A stretch of DNA of 27,275 nt from Pseudonocardiales bacterium (GTDB lineage: Bacteria > Actinomycetota > Actinomycetes > Mycobacteriales > Pseudonocardiaceae): assembly GCA_025465385.1 (NCBI GenBank), contig JAODNG010000385.1, positions 1 through 27,275 of the forward strand, read 5' to 3'. Below are positions 7,375 to 14,508 of this stretch, one piece after another. Below the pieces are notes generated by a model, which saw only the letters and a list, made by a program, of their open reading frames with translations, was not told where the DNA came from and ran no database searches. The translations under genes were made by a program, and so were the position numbers. The stretch's first letter is position 1, and each line of letters opens with the position of its first letter.

Positions 7375-7706
7375 TACGACTCACTCTCGGCGTGGGAGCG
7401 GGGTGATCTCACTGGAGGGACCGGGTCCACCCCTCCAGGGTGCCAGGGTCCACAGCGAAGTAACCGTCGCGCCGTCCACCACGACCCCCGCAGCATCCCG
7501 TGCACGGTCAGCGCCTCGATCGCATACGCGCTGCAGCTCGGGAAAAACCGGCAGGTTGGTGGGAACGCCGGGGAGATCCACCGGCGGTAGAACCGCAAAA
7601 ACATCACCAACAGCCGAACGACCGGGCCAATTGCGATAACTGATCCGATCTCCTGCGTCGGATGCGTTGAAACAGCCGGTTGCGCCCCGGCAGGACGGCC
7701 AGTCAT
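7374..7706 (-). CDS. yidD: Membrane protein insertion efficiency factor YidD
   Basis: 110 residues. The core is LRFYRRWISPAFPPTCRFFPSCSAYAIEALTVHG, with the conserved Cys-Arg-Phe-x-Pro-x-Cys-Ser-x-Tyr pattern, then GGVDPVPP. YidD is a small amphipathic inner-membrane-associated protein that aids YidC-dependent insertion. It has about 30 extra N-terminal residues compared with short members, so an internal start is possible. The ATG at 7706 overlaps the rnpA stop as ATGA and its stop overlaps the yidC start. Confidence 0.93.
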   Translation of the reverse strand: MTGRPAGAQPAVSTHPTQEIGSVIAIGPVVRLLVMFLRFYRRWISPAFPPTCRFFPSCSAYAIEALTVHGMLRGSWWTARRLLRCGPWHPGGVDPVPPVRSPRSHAESES

Positions 7707-8125
7707 CGGCGCTTGCCAAGGTCTGCCGTGCTCGAGGCGCCGACGGCACGCGAGCCGAGCAGCCGCCGTAGTGCGCCGTCGAGGTCATCACCAAGCGCCG
7801 CGCTACTCGCGCCGGCCGACGACGGGAGCGCCCGCACGACCACGAGCGATCCGGCTGGAAGGGTAGCCAACCGAGACCGCATGAGATGGCGCAACCGGCG
7901 CTGCACCCGGTGCCGGACCACCGATCCACCGACTGTCCGACCGACCACAAATCCCACCTTGGGACCCAGCGTCGCGCTCACTGCCGGACTCACCGGCGCT
8001 GGCGTATCGGTGGTGCCGACACGGGCTAGGTGTACGACGACGGAGCCACGAGCCGCCCGGCGGCCCCGCTGCACCCCCGTCGCGAAGTCGTCGCGGCGGG
8101 TCAGTCGGGCGGCAGCGGGCAGCAA
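7703..8125 (-). CDS. rnpA: Ribonuclease P protein component
   Basis: 140 residues from a TTG at 8125, chosen because LPAAARLTRRDDF is the normal actinobacterial N-terminus; no strong ribosome-binding site is visible, so start confidence is moderate. Conserved features are FATGVQRGRRAARG, KVGFVVGRTVGGSVVRHRVQRRLRHL (the RNR-type RNA-binding helix, with His where many species have Asn) and SLVVVRALPSSA. It assists the RNase P RNA in removing tRNA 5' leaders. It lies 25 bp after rpmH and overlaps yidD. Confidence 0.94.
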   Translation of the reverse strand: MLPAAARLTRRDDFATGVQRGRRAARGSVVVHLARVGTTDTPAPVSPAVSATLGPKVGFVVGRTVGGSVVRHRVQRRLRHLMRSRLATLPAGSLVVVRALPSSAGASSAALGDDLDGALRRLLGSRAVGASSTADLGKRR

Positions 8126-8150
8126 TGCGAGATATCCGGCGCGAGAAGGC

Positions 8151-8294
8151 TTAGGCCGACAACTCGACGCGACCCTTGCGGCGCCGGGCCGCCAGGATCG
8201 CGCGCCCGGCGCGGGTACGCATGCGCAGCCGGAACCCGTGGGTCCTCGCGCGGCGACGGTTGTTCGGCTGGAACGTACGCTTGCCCTTGCTCAC
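8151..8294 (-). CDS. rpmH: 50S ribosomal protein L34
   Basis: 47 residues, the normal actinobacterial length, from a GTG at 8294 with GGGAGAA upstream. The sequence reads SKGKRTFQPNNRRRARTHGF and then FRLRMRTRAGRAILAARRRKGR, characteristic of L34. It is the first gene of the minus-strand operon that runs through parB, and is divergent from dnaA. Confidence 0.98.
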   Translation of the reverse strand: MSKGKRTFQPNNRRRARTHGFRLRMRTRAGRAILAARRRKGRVELSA

Positions 8295-8379
8295 GGCTGT
8301 CGTTCTCCCGGTGCTGTGGTGCGCGTCGCCATGGGCGAGGGCGCGCAAGAATGCCCGCCGGTGGGCGGGAGACGGCCCG

Positions 8380-8409
8380 AGCCTAGGCGGCCGGGACCCT
8401 AGCCGTCAA
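8380..8409 (-). promoter_or_regulatory. Candidate rpmH operon promoter
   Basis: On the minus strand TTGACG (8409-8404) and TAGGCT (8385-8380) are separated by 18 bp, a good fit to actinobacterial primary-sigma promoters. It lies about 85 bp upstream of the rpmH start. Confidence 0.5.
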
Positions 8410-8478
8410 AACCAGCGTCTCGCGTCACTGTCCGGGCGACACGCCGTTACATCGATGGTGCTTGCTTACACGGGGTTC

Positions 8479-8507
8479 TTGTGGCAGCACCCCAGGCTTG
8501 TTAGCTT
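8479..8507 (+). promoter_or_regulatory. Candidate dnaA promoter
   Basis: TTGTGG (8479-8484), a 17-bp spacer and TAGCTT (8502-8507, TAnnnT type) form a plausible -35/-10 pair about 150 bp upstream of dnaA, with DnaA boxes between it and the gene. Confidence 0.4.
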
Positions 8508-8580
8508 GCGGCGCCCGAACACTGCTGGAGGCCGCCCGGCAAGCTGGCACGTCGGGGACCCGGGGAGAACGCGATCACCG

Positions 8581-8612
8581 TTATCCACAGCTGTGGATAA
8601 CTCTGTGGACGC
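8581..8612. promoter_or_regulatory. DnaA-box palindrome in the dnaA leader
   Basis: TTATCCACA (8581-8589) and its inverse TGTGGATAA (8592-8600) make a perfect 20-bp palindrome of two consensus DnaA boxes. A weaker box, TGTGGACGC, follows at 8604-8612. It lies between the predicted dnaA promoter and the start codon, as expected for dnaA autoregulation; it could also take part in origin function. Confidence 0.85.
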
Positions 8613-8656
8613 GTGACGCTCCTGAAGTCCACCACCGGCGGAAGGGGAGTCAGCGG

Positions 8657-10174
8657 GTGTCAGAGCGACAATCCGATCTCGGCCAAGTGTGGAACGAGGT
8701 CGTGCGGGAGCTCTCCACCGGGACGCTGTCGCCTCAGCAACGCGCCTGGATGCGGGTCACCCGGCCGATCGGTCTGCTGGATGGCACTGCGCTGCTGGCT
8801 GCACCCAGCGACTTCGCCAAGGACGCCATCGAACGGGCACTCCGCGAACCGATCAGCGCGGCATTGTCCCGGCGCCTAGGTCGCCAGGTGTCGCTCGCGG
8901 TGAAGGTCGACCACCCGCTGCCGGTGCCACCGCAGCTACCGCCGCAGTTCACCGCACCCGGCGCAGCTGACACTGATAACTACGGCCGGGACAGCTCGCC
9001 GCCGGGACCGACCGCCATCGGCGCCGAGGCCAACTCTGGCGGGCAGAGCGAGAAGGAGGCCGCGGTGGCAACCGTGAACGAGATCTGGCCCACTTTCGCT
9101 GGCCCGGCCGCCACGGCATCAACCCGGCCGCCGAGGTCGCAGACCAAGCTCAACGAGAAGTACACCTTCGATACATTCGTGATCGGGGCGTCCAACCGCT
9201 TCGCGCATGCCGCCGCAGTGGCGGTGTCCGAGGCGCCGGCGCGGGCTTACAACCCGCTGTTCGTCTGGGGCGAGTCAGGGTTGGGTAAGACGCACCTGCT
9301 GCACGCCGTCGGGCACTATGCGGCGCGGTTGTTTCCCGGCATGCGGGTGCGCTACGTCTCCACCGAAGAGTTCACCAACGACTTCATCAACTCCCTGCGA
9401 GACGACCGCAAGGTGGCCTTCCAGCGCCGTTACCGCGACGTCGACGTGCTGCTGGTCGATGACATCCAGTTTCTGGAGGGCAAGGAAGGTACCCAGGAGG
9501 AGTTCTTCCATACGTTCAACACCCTGCACAACGCGAACAAGCAGATCGTGATCTCCTCCGACCGCCCGCCCAAGGGACTGGGCACTCTGGAGGATCGGTT
9601 GCGCACCCGGTTCGAGTGGGGACTGATCACCGACATTCAGCCACCCGAGCTCGAGACCCGGATCGCCATCCTGCGCAAGAAGGCCGTCGGCGATCGGCTG
9701 GCGGCACCCGATGAGGTGCTGGAGTTCATCGCCGCTCGGATCGAACGCAACATTCGTGAGCTGGAGGGCGCGCTGATCCGCGTCACCGCGTTCGCCTCGC
9801 TGAACCGCCAACCGGTCGACAGCCAGCTGGCCGAGATCGTGCTGCGCGACCTCATCCCCGACGACCAGGCGCACGAGATCGGTGCCCCCAACATCATGGC
9901 GGTGACCGCGGAGTTCTTCGGGCTGACGATCGAGGACCTGTGCGGACCAGGTAAGACCAAGCACGTCGCGCAGGCCCGGCAGATCGCCATGTATCTGTGC
10001 CGCGAGCTGACTGATCTGTCGTTACCCAGAATCGGCCAAATTTTCGGCGGCCGCGATCACACGACGGTGATGCACGCGGACCGCAAGATCCGCAAAGAGA
10101 TGGCCGAGCGCCGCCGCACCTATGATCAGGTGCAGGAACTCACCTCCCGGATAAAGCAGCGCGCCCGGTCCTGA
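8657..10174 (+). CDS. dnaA: Chromosomal replication initiator protein DnaA
   Basis: 505 residues from the GTG at 8657, with GGGGAG at 8644-8649; the open frame extends upstream to 8462 but through the promoter region. Domain I spans about 1-88 (LGQVWNEVVREL...). A low-complexity domain II runs to about 160. Domain III is the AAA+ core, with Walker A GESGLGKTH (205-213), Walker B LLVDDIQFL (265-273) and the arginine-finger region. Domain IV has the DNA-binding signature GRDHTTVMH (465-473). DnaA-ATP binds DnaA boxes, melts oriC and helps load the helicase. The downstream neighbour is not dnaN but a convergent exporter gene. Confidence 0.98.
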   Translation: MSERQSDLGQVWNEVVRELSTGTLSPQQRAWMRVTRPIGLLDGTALLAAPSDFAKDAIERALREPISAALSRRLGRQVSLAVKVDHPLPVPPQLPPQFTAPGAADTDNYGRDSSPPGPTAIGAEANSGGQSEKEAAVATVNEIWPTFAGPAATASTRPPRSQTKLNEKYTFDTFVIGASNRFAHAAAVAVSEAPARAYNPLFVWGESGLGKTHLLHAVGHYAARLFPGMRVRYVSTEEFTNDFINSLRDDRKVAFQRRYRDVDVLLVDDIQFLEGKEGTQEEFFHTFNTLHNANKQIVISSDRPPKGLGTLEDRLRTRFEWGLITDIQPPELETRIAILRKKAVGDRLAAPDEVLEFIAARIERNIRELEGALIRVTAFASLNRQPVDSQLAEIVLRDLIPDDQAHEIGAPNIMAVTAEFFGLTIEDLCGPGKTKHVAQARQIAMYLCRELTDLSLPRIGQIFGGRDHTTVMHADRKIRKEMAERRRTYDQVQELTSRIKQRARS

Positions 10175-10217
10175 TCGGGGTTCACCTGACGGGCTCAGGG
10201 TGCGACCCAGGGTTGTA

Positions 10218-10235
10218 ATGAGGGGTAACCCTCAT
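10218..10235. terminator. Hairpin downstream of dnaA
   Basis: ATGAGGG (10218-10224) and CCCTCAT (10229-10235) form a 7-bp stem with a GTAA loop, 44 bp after the dnaA stop. There is no T run, so this is a candidate terminator only. Confidence 0.4.
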
Positions 10236-10280
10236 GTGCCTGCCAGCGCGGCCCGGCAGACTTTTAGCTATCGGTCGGAT

Positions 10281-10311
10281 CGCCTGGGCGCCACGCCGGA
10301 ACGCCCAGGCG
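10281..10311. terminator. Hairpin between dnaA and the convergent MFS gene
   Basis: CGCCTGGGCG (10281-10290) pairs perfectly with CGCCCAGGCG (10302-10311) around an 11-nt loop. This strong 10-bp GC-rich stem sits between two convergent genes, consistent with a bidirectional terminator. Confidence 0.55.
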
Positions 10312-10347
10312 GTCCCACCGGATAGTCGCAGGGCCCGGGCGCAGATG

Positions 10348-11814
10348 TCAGTCGACCGCAGCGTGAGCGATCATGACGTCCGGTTTTTCCCGGAACTGCG
10401 GGACAGCACCGGACGGGAGCAGTAGGGCGCCCAGTGCTGCGGCCGTGGCGGCAAAGACCGCTCCGACGACGAAGGCGGCGTGGTAACCGCCGGTGAGCGC
10501 GGCGAGCCGGTCGACGCCAGCGGCGGCCAGTCCACTGGTGCGGGCATCGGCGAGGCTGGCGAGCAGGGCCAGCCCGAGCGCGCCACCCATCATGAACGAG
10601 GTATTTGCGACCCCCGAGGCGACACCGACCTCGCTGGGGTCCACCTCGCTCATCGCGGCGAGCAGCACCGGATTGAGCGACACTCCCATACCGAGACCGA
10701 GCAGGATCATGCCCGGCAGCACGTCGACGGCGTAGTTCCCGCTGACCGGGGCGCGCGCGAAGAGAGTGAGACTCGCGGCGACGAGCAGCATCCCGATCGC
10801 CAGCGGCACCCTGGTGCCGAATCGCAGGACGATTCGCTCGGACAGGCCGAGCGAGAAAGCACCCATGATCAGGTTTGCGGGCAAGAACGCGAGGCCGACC
10901 GCAAGCGGGCTGTATCCAAGCACGAGCTGCAAGTAAAGCGCGGATAGGAAGAACCACGCGAACATGGCAGCGGCCCACAGCATTCCGACGACGTTCGCGG
11001 CGGCAACGCTGCGGAGACGGAACAGAGCAAGCGGTATGACCGGCGACGTCGCGCGGGTCTCAATGCGGAGGAAGACCACGAGTATCGCGAGCGCGACGCC
11101 GAGCAGGCCGATCGTCCGAACCGAACCCCAGCCCGCATGGTTGCCGTCCATGATCGCGTAGACGGCGATTACGAGAGCCGCGGTCACGGTGACGGAGCCG
11201 GCCACGTCGAGCCGTCCGGTGCCTCCCTGGCCGGCTGCCGGGGGGAGCAGGATGAGACAGGCAGCGATGACCGCAACCCCGATCGGGATGTTGACCAGAA
11301 AGATCCAGTGCCAGTTGAGGGCACCGGTCAACACGCCGCCGAGGAGCACGCCGACACTCCCGCCCCCGGCGATGACGAATCCGATGAACCCCATCGCCTT
11401 GGCTCGCTCGGCCGGCTCGGTGAACATGGTCATGATCAACGACAGGGAGACCACCGAGACGACCGCCCCGCCGAGGCCCTGGACAGCACGCGCCCCGATC
11501 AGAAACTCGGGCGAGTCGGCCAAACCACAGGCGAGCGAGGCCGAGGTGAACACCGTTAGGCCAATCAAGAACAGGCGACGGTGACCGAACAAGTCACCTA
11601 TCCGCCCGGCAAGAAGCAAGAAGCCGCCGAAGGTCAGCATGTAGACGTTGGCCACCCAGGCCAGGGATGTCTCCGAGAACCCGAGATCCGCGCGGATCGA
11701 CGGCAACGCGACGTTCACGATCGTGCCGTCGAGAACAATCATGAGACTACCCAGGCACAGCACCAGCAGCGCCAGCCACCGCCTGCGCTCGACAGTCACA
11801 GTCACTGCGTTCAT
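10348..11814 (-). CDS. MFS drug/proton antiporter, DHA2 (EmrB/QacA, 14-TMS) family
   Basis: The ATG at 11814 is favoured, with GAGGGG seven bases upstream, giving 488 residues; the frame is open to 11889. The first helix carries LDGTIVNVALPSI, the DHA2 motif D1. Motif A is GRIGDLFGHRRLFLIG, motif B is GARAVQGLGGA, and motif C is the Gly-rich GFVIAGGGSVGVLLGG, which marks antiporters. About 14 hydrophobic segments are visible. Such proteins export drugs or natural products in exchange for protons; the substrate is unknown. No TetR or MarR regulator adjoins it. Its position between dnaA and oriC, where dnaN normally lies, is abnormal and suggests insertion or replacement. Confidence 0.93.
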   Translation of the reverse strand: MNAVTVTVERRRWLALLVLCLGSLMIVLDGTIVNVALPSIRADLGFSETSLAWVANVYMLTFGGFLLLAGRIGDLFGHRRLFLIGLTVFTSASLACGLADSPEFLIGARAVQGLGGAVVSVVSLSLIMTMFTEPAERAKAMGFIGFVIAGGGSVGVLLGGVLTGALNWHWIFLVNIPIGVAVIAACLILLPPAAGQGGTGRLDVAGSVTVTAALVIAVYAIMDGNHAGWGSVRTIGLLGVALAILVVFLRIETRATSPVIPLALFRLRSVAAANVVGMLWAAAMFAWFFLSALYLQLVLGYSPLAVGLAFLPANLIMGAFSLGLSERIVLRFGTRVPLAIGMLLVAASLTLFARAPVSGNYAVDVLPGMILLGLGMGVSLNPVLLAAMSEVDPSEVGVASGVANTSFMMGGALGLALLASLADARTSGLAAAGVDRLAALTGGYHAAFVVGAVFAATAAALGALLLPSGAVPQFREKPDVMIAHAAVD

Positions 11815-12157
11815 CTGGCGACCCCTCGCAACCCCGACGATGGTGGGCGTCCACATCATGGCTGACGGGCCTGCCAGCAGTGGAGTCATTTAGCTGGCGG
11901 CGGGGTCACCGGGTACCGAACTCCCACCGACGCCAACAGCGCATCCGCCGCCGGCACCGGGATCACCAGACCGGATTGACCGTGCCGGCATGGCCGCGCC
12001 TTTACATCAGGCCCCATCTGACTCGCCACTCAGCCGAGTCGCTCCGGGAAAAACTGCGCGAACTGACTGCCCGGCGCAAGTGTCACTGATCTCATAATCG
12101 GCGCTCCGCAAGCCAGATACAACGAGTAACCGATCTACCCACACCTGAGGACAACTC

Positions 12158-12166
12158 TGTGGATAA
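12158..12166 (-). promoter_or_regulatory. Consensus DnaA box in oriC
   Basis: TGTGGATAA, the exact reverse complement of TTATCCACA. A near-match in the same orientation, TGAGGACAA, is at 12146-12154. Confidence 0.85.
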
Positions 12167-12312
12167 CTGGGGACTGCTGTGCATCCCGCGTCTGCGCCCC
12201 GCCGCAGTCCACCGTCGGCCGGTACCCACCACGAATGACAAAAGATGCTGTCCACACCGCACCACACCAGCGGAGCTGGGCGGATGCAGGGCGTCCACAC
12301 CGCCCACAGCAC

Positions 12313-12327
12313 CTACTACTGCTACTG
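12313..12327. other. DnaA-trio-like run (possible basal unwinding element)
   Basis: Five successive triplets CTA CTA CTG CTA CTG follow DnaA-box-like and GC-rich sequence. Read on the complementary strand every triplet fits the DnaA-trio consensus 3'-[G/A]A[T/C]-5', the single-strand binding element described at bacterial origins. Confidence 0.5.
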
Positions 12328-12452
12328 ATGTTCTCTCTAAAGGAGAAGATCCAAACATCAGGTCGGTGGATACCCACCACAACGGGTGCCCAAATCCGAG
12401 CCGTCACAGCCGCCGCTACGGTAGAAGCACGCACTATTCGGGAGGATGCGTC

Positions 12453-13352
12453 GTGCAACTCGGGCTCGTCGGACTCGGCAAGATGGGCGCTAACATGCGC
12501 GACCGGCTTCGGGCTGCCGGCGTCGAAGTTCTCGGTTTCGCCCGCAGCGCCGGAGCCCGCGACGTCGACTCGCTGGCCGAGCTGGTCGACCGCTTGTCAG
12601 CACCGAGGACTGTGTGGATCATGGTGCCAGCCGGCGACCCGACCCGGGACACCGTGACCCAGCTAGCCGGGTTGCTTGCCGCGGGTGATCTTGTCGTCGA
12701 TGGCGGTAACTCGCGTTATACCGAAGACCAGGTGCACGCCGAACTACTCGCCGGCAGCGGCATCGGATACCTGGACTGCGGCGTTTCCGGCGGGGTGTGG
12801 GGCAAGGACAACGGCTACGGGCTGATGGTCGGTGGGGCCGCCGAGTCCGTCGAGCGGCTGATGCCGGTGTTCGACGCGCTGCGTCCCGAAGGGCCCCGAG
12901 ACGAGGGTTTCGTGCACGCCGGCGACGTCGGCGCCGGGCACTTCGCCAAGATGGTGCACAACGGCGTGGAGTACGGCCTGATGCAGGCCTACGCGGAGGG
13001 CTTCGAGCTGCTCGAGGCCGCCGACGTCGTCACCGATGTGCCCGCGGTGCTCAAGGCGTGGCGTCGCGGCACGGTGGTCCGCTCCTGGCTGCTGGACCTG
13101 CTGGTGGCAGCCCTGGACAACGACGCGGAGCTGGCGCACCTGCGCGGTTGGGTGGAGGACTCAGGTGAGGGCCGCTGGACGGTCGAGGAAGCCATCAATC
13201 ACTCAGTGCCCGCGCCGGTGATCTCTGCGGCGCTGTTCGCCCGGTTCGCATCCCGCCAAGACGACTCCCCGGCGATGCGAGCGGTGGCCGCGTTGCGCCA
13301 GCAGTTCGGCGGGCACGCCGTGCAGCAAGCCAGCCACGATTCAGCCGGCTAA
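12453..13352 (+). CDS. gnd: 6-phosphogluconate dehydrogenase (decarboxylating), short form
   Basis: 299 residues from a GTG at 12453 with GGAGG at 12441-12445. The N-terminus MQLGLVGLGKMGANM is the Rossmann GxGxxG NAD(P) site. VVDGGNSRYTED and the catalytic region CGVSGGVWGKDNGYGLMVGG follow, then HAGDVGAGHFAKMVHNGVEYGLMQAYAEG with the conserved Lys-Met-Val-His-Asn-Gly-x-Glu-Tyr. This is the short (about 300 aa) decarboxylating class, which converts 6-phosphogluconate to ribulose-5-phosphate with NAD(P) reduction. Its place between the origin and recF is a known actinobacterial arrangement. It lies 4 bp from recF, so the two are co-transcribed. Confidence 0.95.
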   Translation: MQLGLVGLGKMGANMRDRLRAAGVEVLGFARSAGARDVDSLAELVDRLSAPRTVWIMVPAGDPTRDTVTQLAGLLAAGDLVVDGGNSRYTEDQVHAELLAGSGIGYLDCGVSGGVWGKDNGYGLMVGGAAESVERLMPVFDALRPEGPRDEGFVHAGDVGAGHFAKMVHNGVEYGLMQAYAEGFELLEAADVVTDVPAVLKAWRRGTVVRSWLLDLLVAALDNDAELAHLRGWVEDSGEGRWTVEEAINHSVPAPVISAALFARFASRQDDSPAMRAVAALRQQFGGHAVQQASHDSAG

Positions 13353-13356
13353 CCAC

Positions 13357-14508
13357 ATGTATGTGCGGCAGCTCGCGGTCACTGATTTCCGCTCCTGGGA
13401 ACACGCCGAGCTCGAGTTCGAAGCCGGCGTAGCTGTGCTGGTGGGCGCCAACGGGCAAGGCAAGACCAATCTGATCGAAGCGCTGAGCTACCTGTCCACG
13501 CTGGGTTCACACCGGGTGTCCACCGATGCGCCCCTGGTGCGCCACGGCGCCCAGCGGGCCATCGTGCGCACCGCGGTGGTGCACGCCGGCCGGGAGCTGA
13601 TCGTGGAGCTGGAGATCGCTCCCGGACGAGCCAACCGGGCCCGGCTCAACAGGTCCCCCGTGCCGCGACCCCGGGAGGTCCTCGGAGTGCTGCGCACCGT
13701 GCTGTTCGCCCCGGAGGACCTGGCACTGGTCCGCGGTGACCCTGGGCAGCGCCGCCGGTTCCTCGACGATCTGCTGGTGCTGCGTGCGCCCCGGCTAGCC
13801 GGGGTCCAAGCTGACTACGACAAGGTGCTGCGCCAGCGCGTCGCGTTGCTGAAGTCCGTCGGCGCGGCCCGACGGTCCGGTGGCGGAGCGGCTGATCTGC
13901 GGACTTTGGACGTCTGGGACGGCCACCTCGCCCGGCATGGCGCGGAGCTGCTCGGGGCCCGGCTGGACCTGCTTGTCGAGCTGACGCCTTATGTGCGCGC
14001 GGCCTACCGTGCGGTGGCCCCGGAGTCAGCTACGGCAGAGCTCGAGTACCGCAGCAGCTTGGGTGACGCGTTGCCGGCGGCGGTGCAGGAGACCGGCAAG
14101 GCCGATATCGACCTGCTGGAGGCAGCGCTGCTCGCCCAGCTGGCCCGGCTGCGGACAGCCGAAGTTGAGCGCGGGGTCTGCCTGGTCGGGCCGCATCGCG
14201 ACGACCTGGAGCTGCGCCTGGGCGGTCTGCCGGCCAAGGGTTACGCCAGCCACGGTGAGTCGTGGTCATTCGCGTTGGCCCTGCGGCTGGGCAGCTACCA
14301 GTTGCTGCGTTGCGGTGGTGCCGAGCCGGTGCTGTTGCTCGATGATGTCTTCGCCGAGCTGGATACCCGTCGGCGGGCCCGGCTGGCCGAGGTCGCGCTG
14401 GCTGCCGAGCAGGTGCTGGTCACCGCCGCGGTGCCAGCCGATGTCCCCGAGGAACTTCAGGGAATCTGGTTCGACGTGCACGCCGGGCAGGTGCGCCGTG
14501 TCCAATGA
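13357..14508 (+). CDS. recF: DNA replication and repair protein RecF
   Basis: 383 residues, a normal length. MYVRQLAVTDFRSW is the typical start, Walker A is GANGQGKTN (30-38), and VLFAPEDLALVRGDPGQRRRFLDDLL is the RecF hallmark. The signature region ASHGESWSFALALRLGSYQLL and Walker B VLLLDDVFAELD follow near the C-terminus. RecF is an SMC-like ATPase that directs RecOR and RecA to gapped DNA. The ATG at 13357 follows the gnd stop by 4 bp with no independent ribosome-binding site, so translation is probably coupled. Confidence 0.97.
   Translation: MYVRQLAVTDFRSWEHAELEFEAGVAVLVGANGQGKTNLIEALSYLSTLGSHRVSTDAPLVRHGAQRAIVRTAVVHAGRELIVELEIAPGRANRARLNRSPVPRPREVLGVLRTVLFAPEDLALVRGDPGQRRRFLDDLLVLRAPRLAGVQADYDKVLRQRVALLKSVGAARRSGGGAADLRTLDVWDGHLARHGAELLGARLDLLVELTPYVRAAYRAVAPESATAELEYRSSLGDALPAAVQETGKADIDLLEAALLAQLARLRTAEVERGVCLVGPHRDDLELRLGGLPAKGYASHGESWSFALALRLGSYQLLRCGGAEPVLLLDDVFAELDTRRRARLAEVALAAEQVLVTAAVPADVPEELQGIWFDVHAGQVRRVQ

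Larger units (their letters stand above)
11815..12452. other. oriC: Probable oriC (non-coding, with DnaA boxes and DnaA-trio-like run)
   Basis: This 638-bp stretch has no convincing gene. Its right half carries DnaA-box-like sites: TGAGGACAA (12146-12154, one mismatch to TGTGGACAA), TGTGGATAA (12158-12166, consensus), CTGTCCACA (12248-12256, one mismatch), and weaker ones at 12135, 12291 and 12365. After a GC-rich block come CTA/CTG triplets (12313-12327) and a less GC-rich stretch to about 12360. The left half (11815-12130) holds the upstream region of the MFS gene and nothing else I can name. Actinobacterial origins lie between dnaA and dnaN; the latter is missing here. Confidence 0.7.

Noticed and set aside
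6343..7590. 415-codon plus-strand frame opposite yidC/yidD
   Set aside because: It is rich in His, Arg and Gln as expected for antisense of GC-rich genes, while yidC and yidD are complete on the other strand.
10263..11895. TTTAGCT on both sides of the MFS gene as a target-site duplication
   Set aside because: The shared string is only seven bases, there are no terminal inverted repeats and no transposase; a chance match is likely.
12159..12452. Upstream in-frame extension of gnd, and possible dnaN remnant
   Set aside because: The translated sequence is Pro/Arg/His-rich without clamp motifs and overlaps DnaA boxes. The GTG at 12453 with GGAGG and the Rossmann start is clearly the gnd start.
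12606..12620. TGTGGATCA in gnd as a further DnaA box
   Set aside because: It has two mismatches, stands alone, and is explained by the conserved Val-Trp-Ile-Met-Val-Pro coding sequence.
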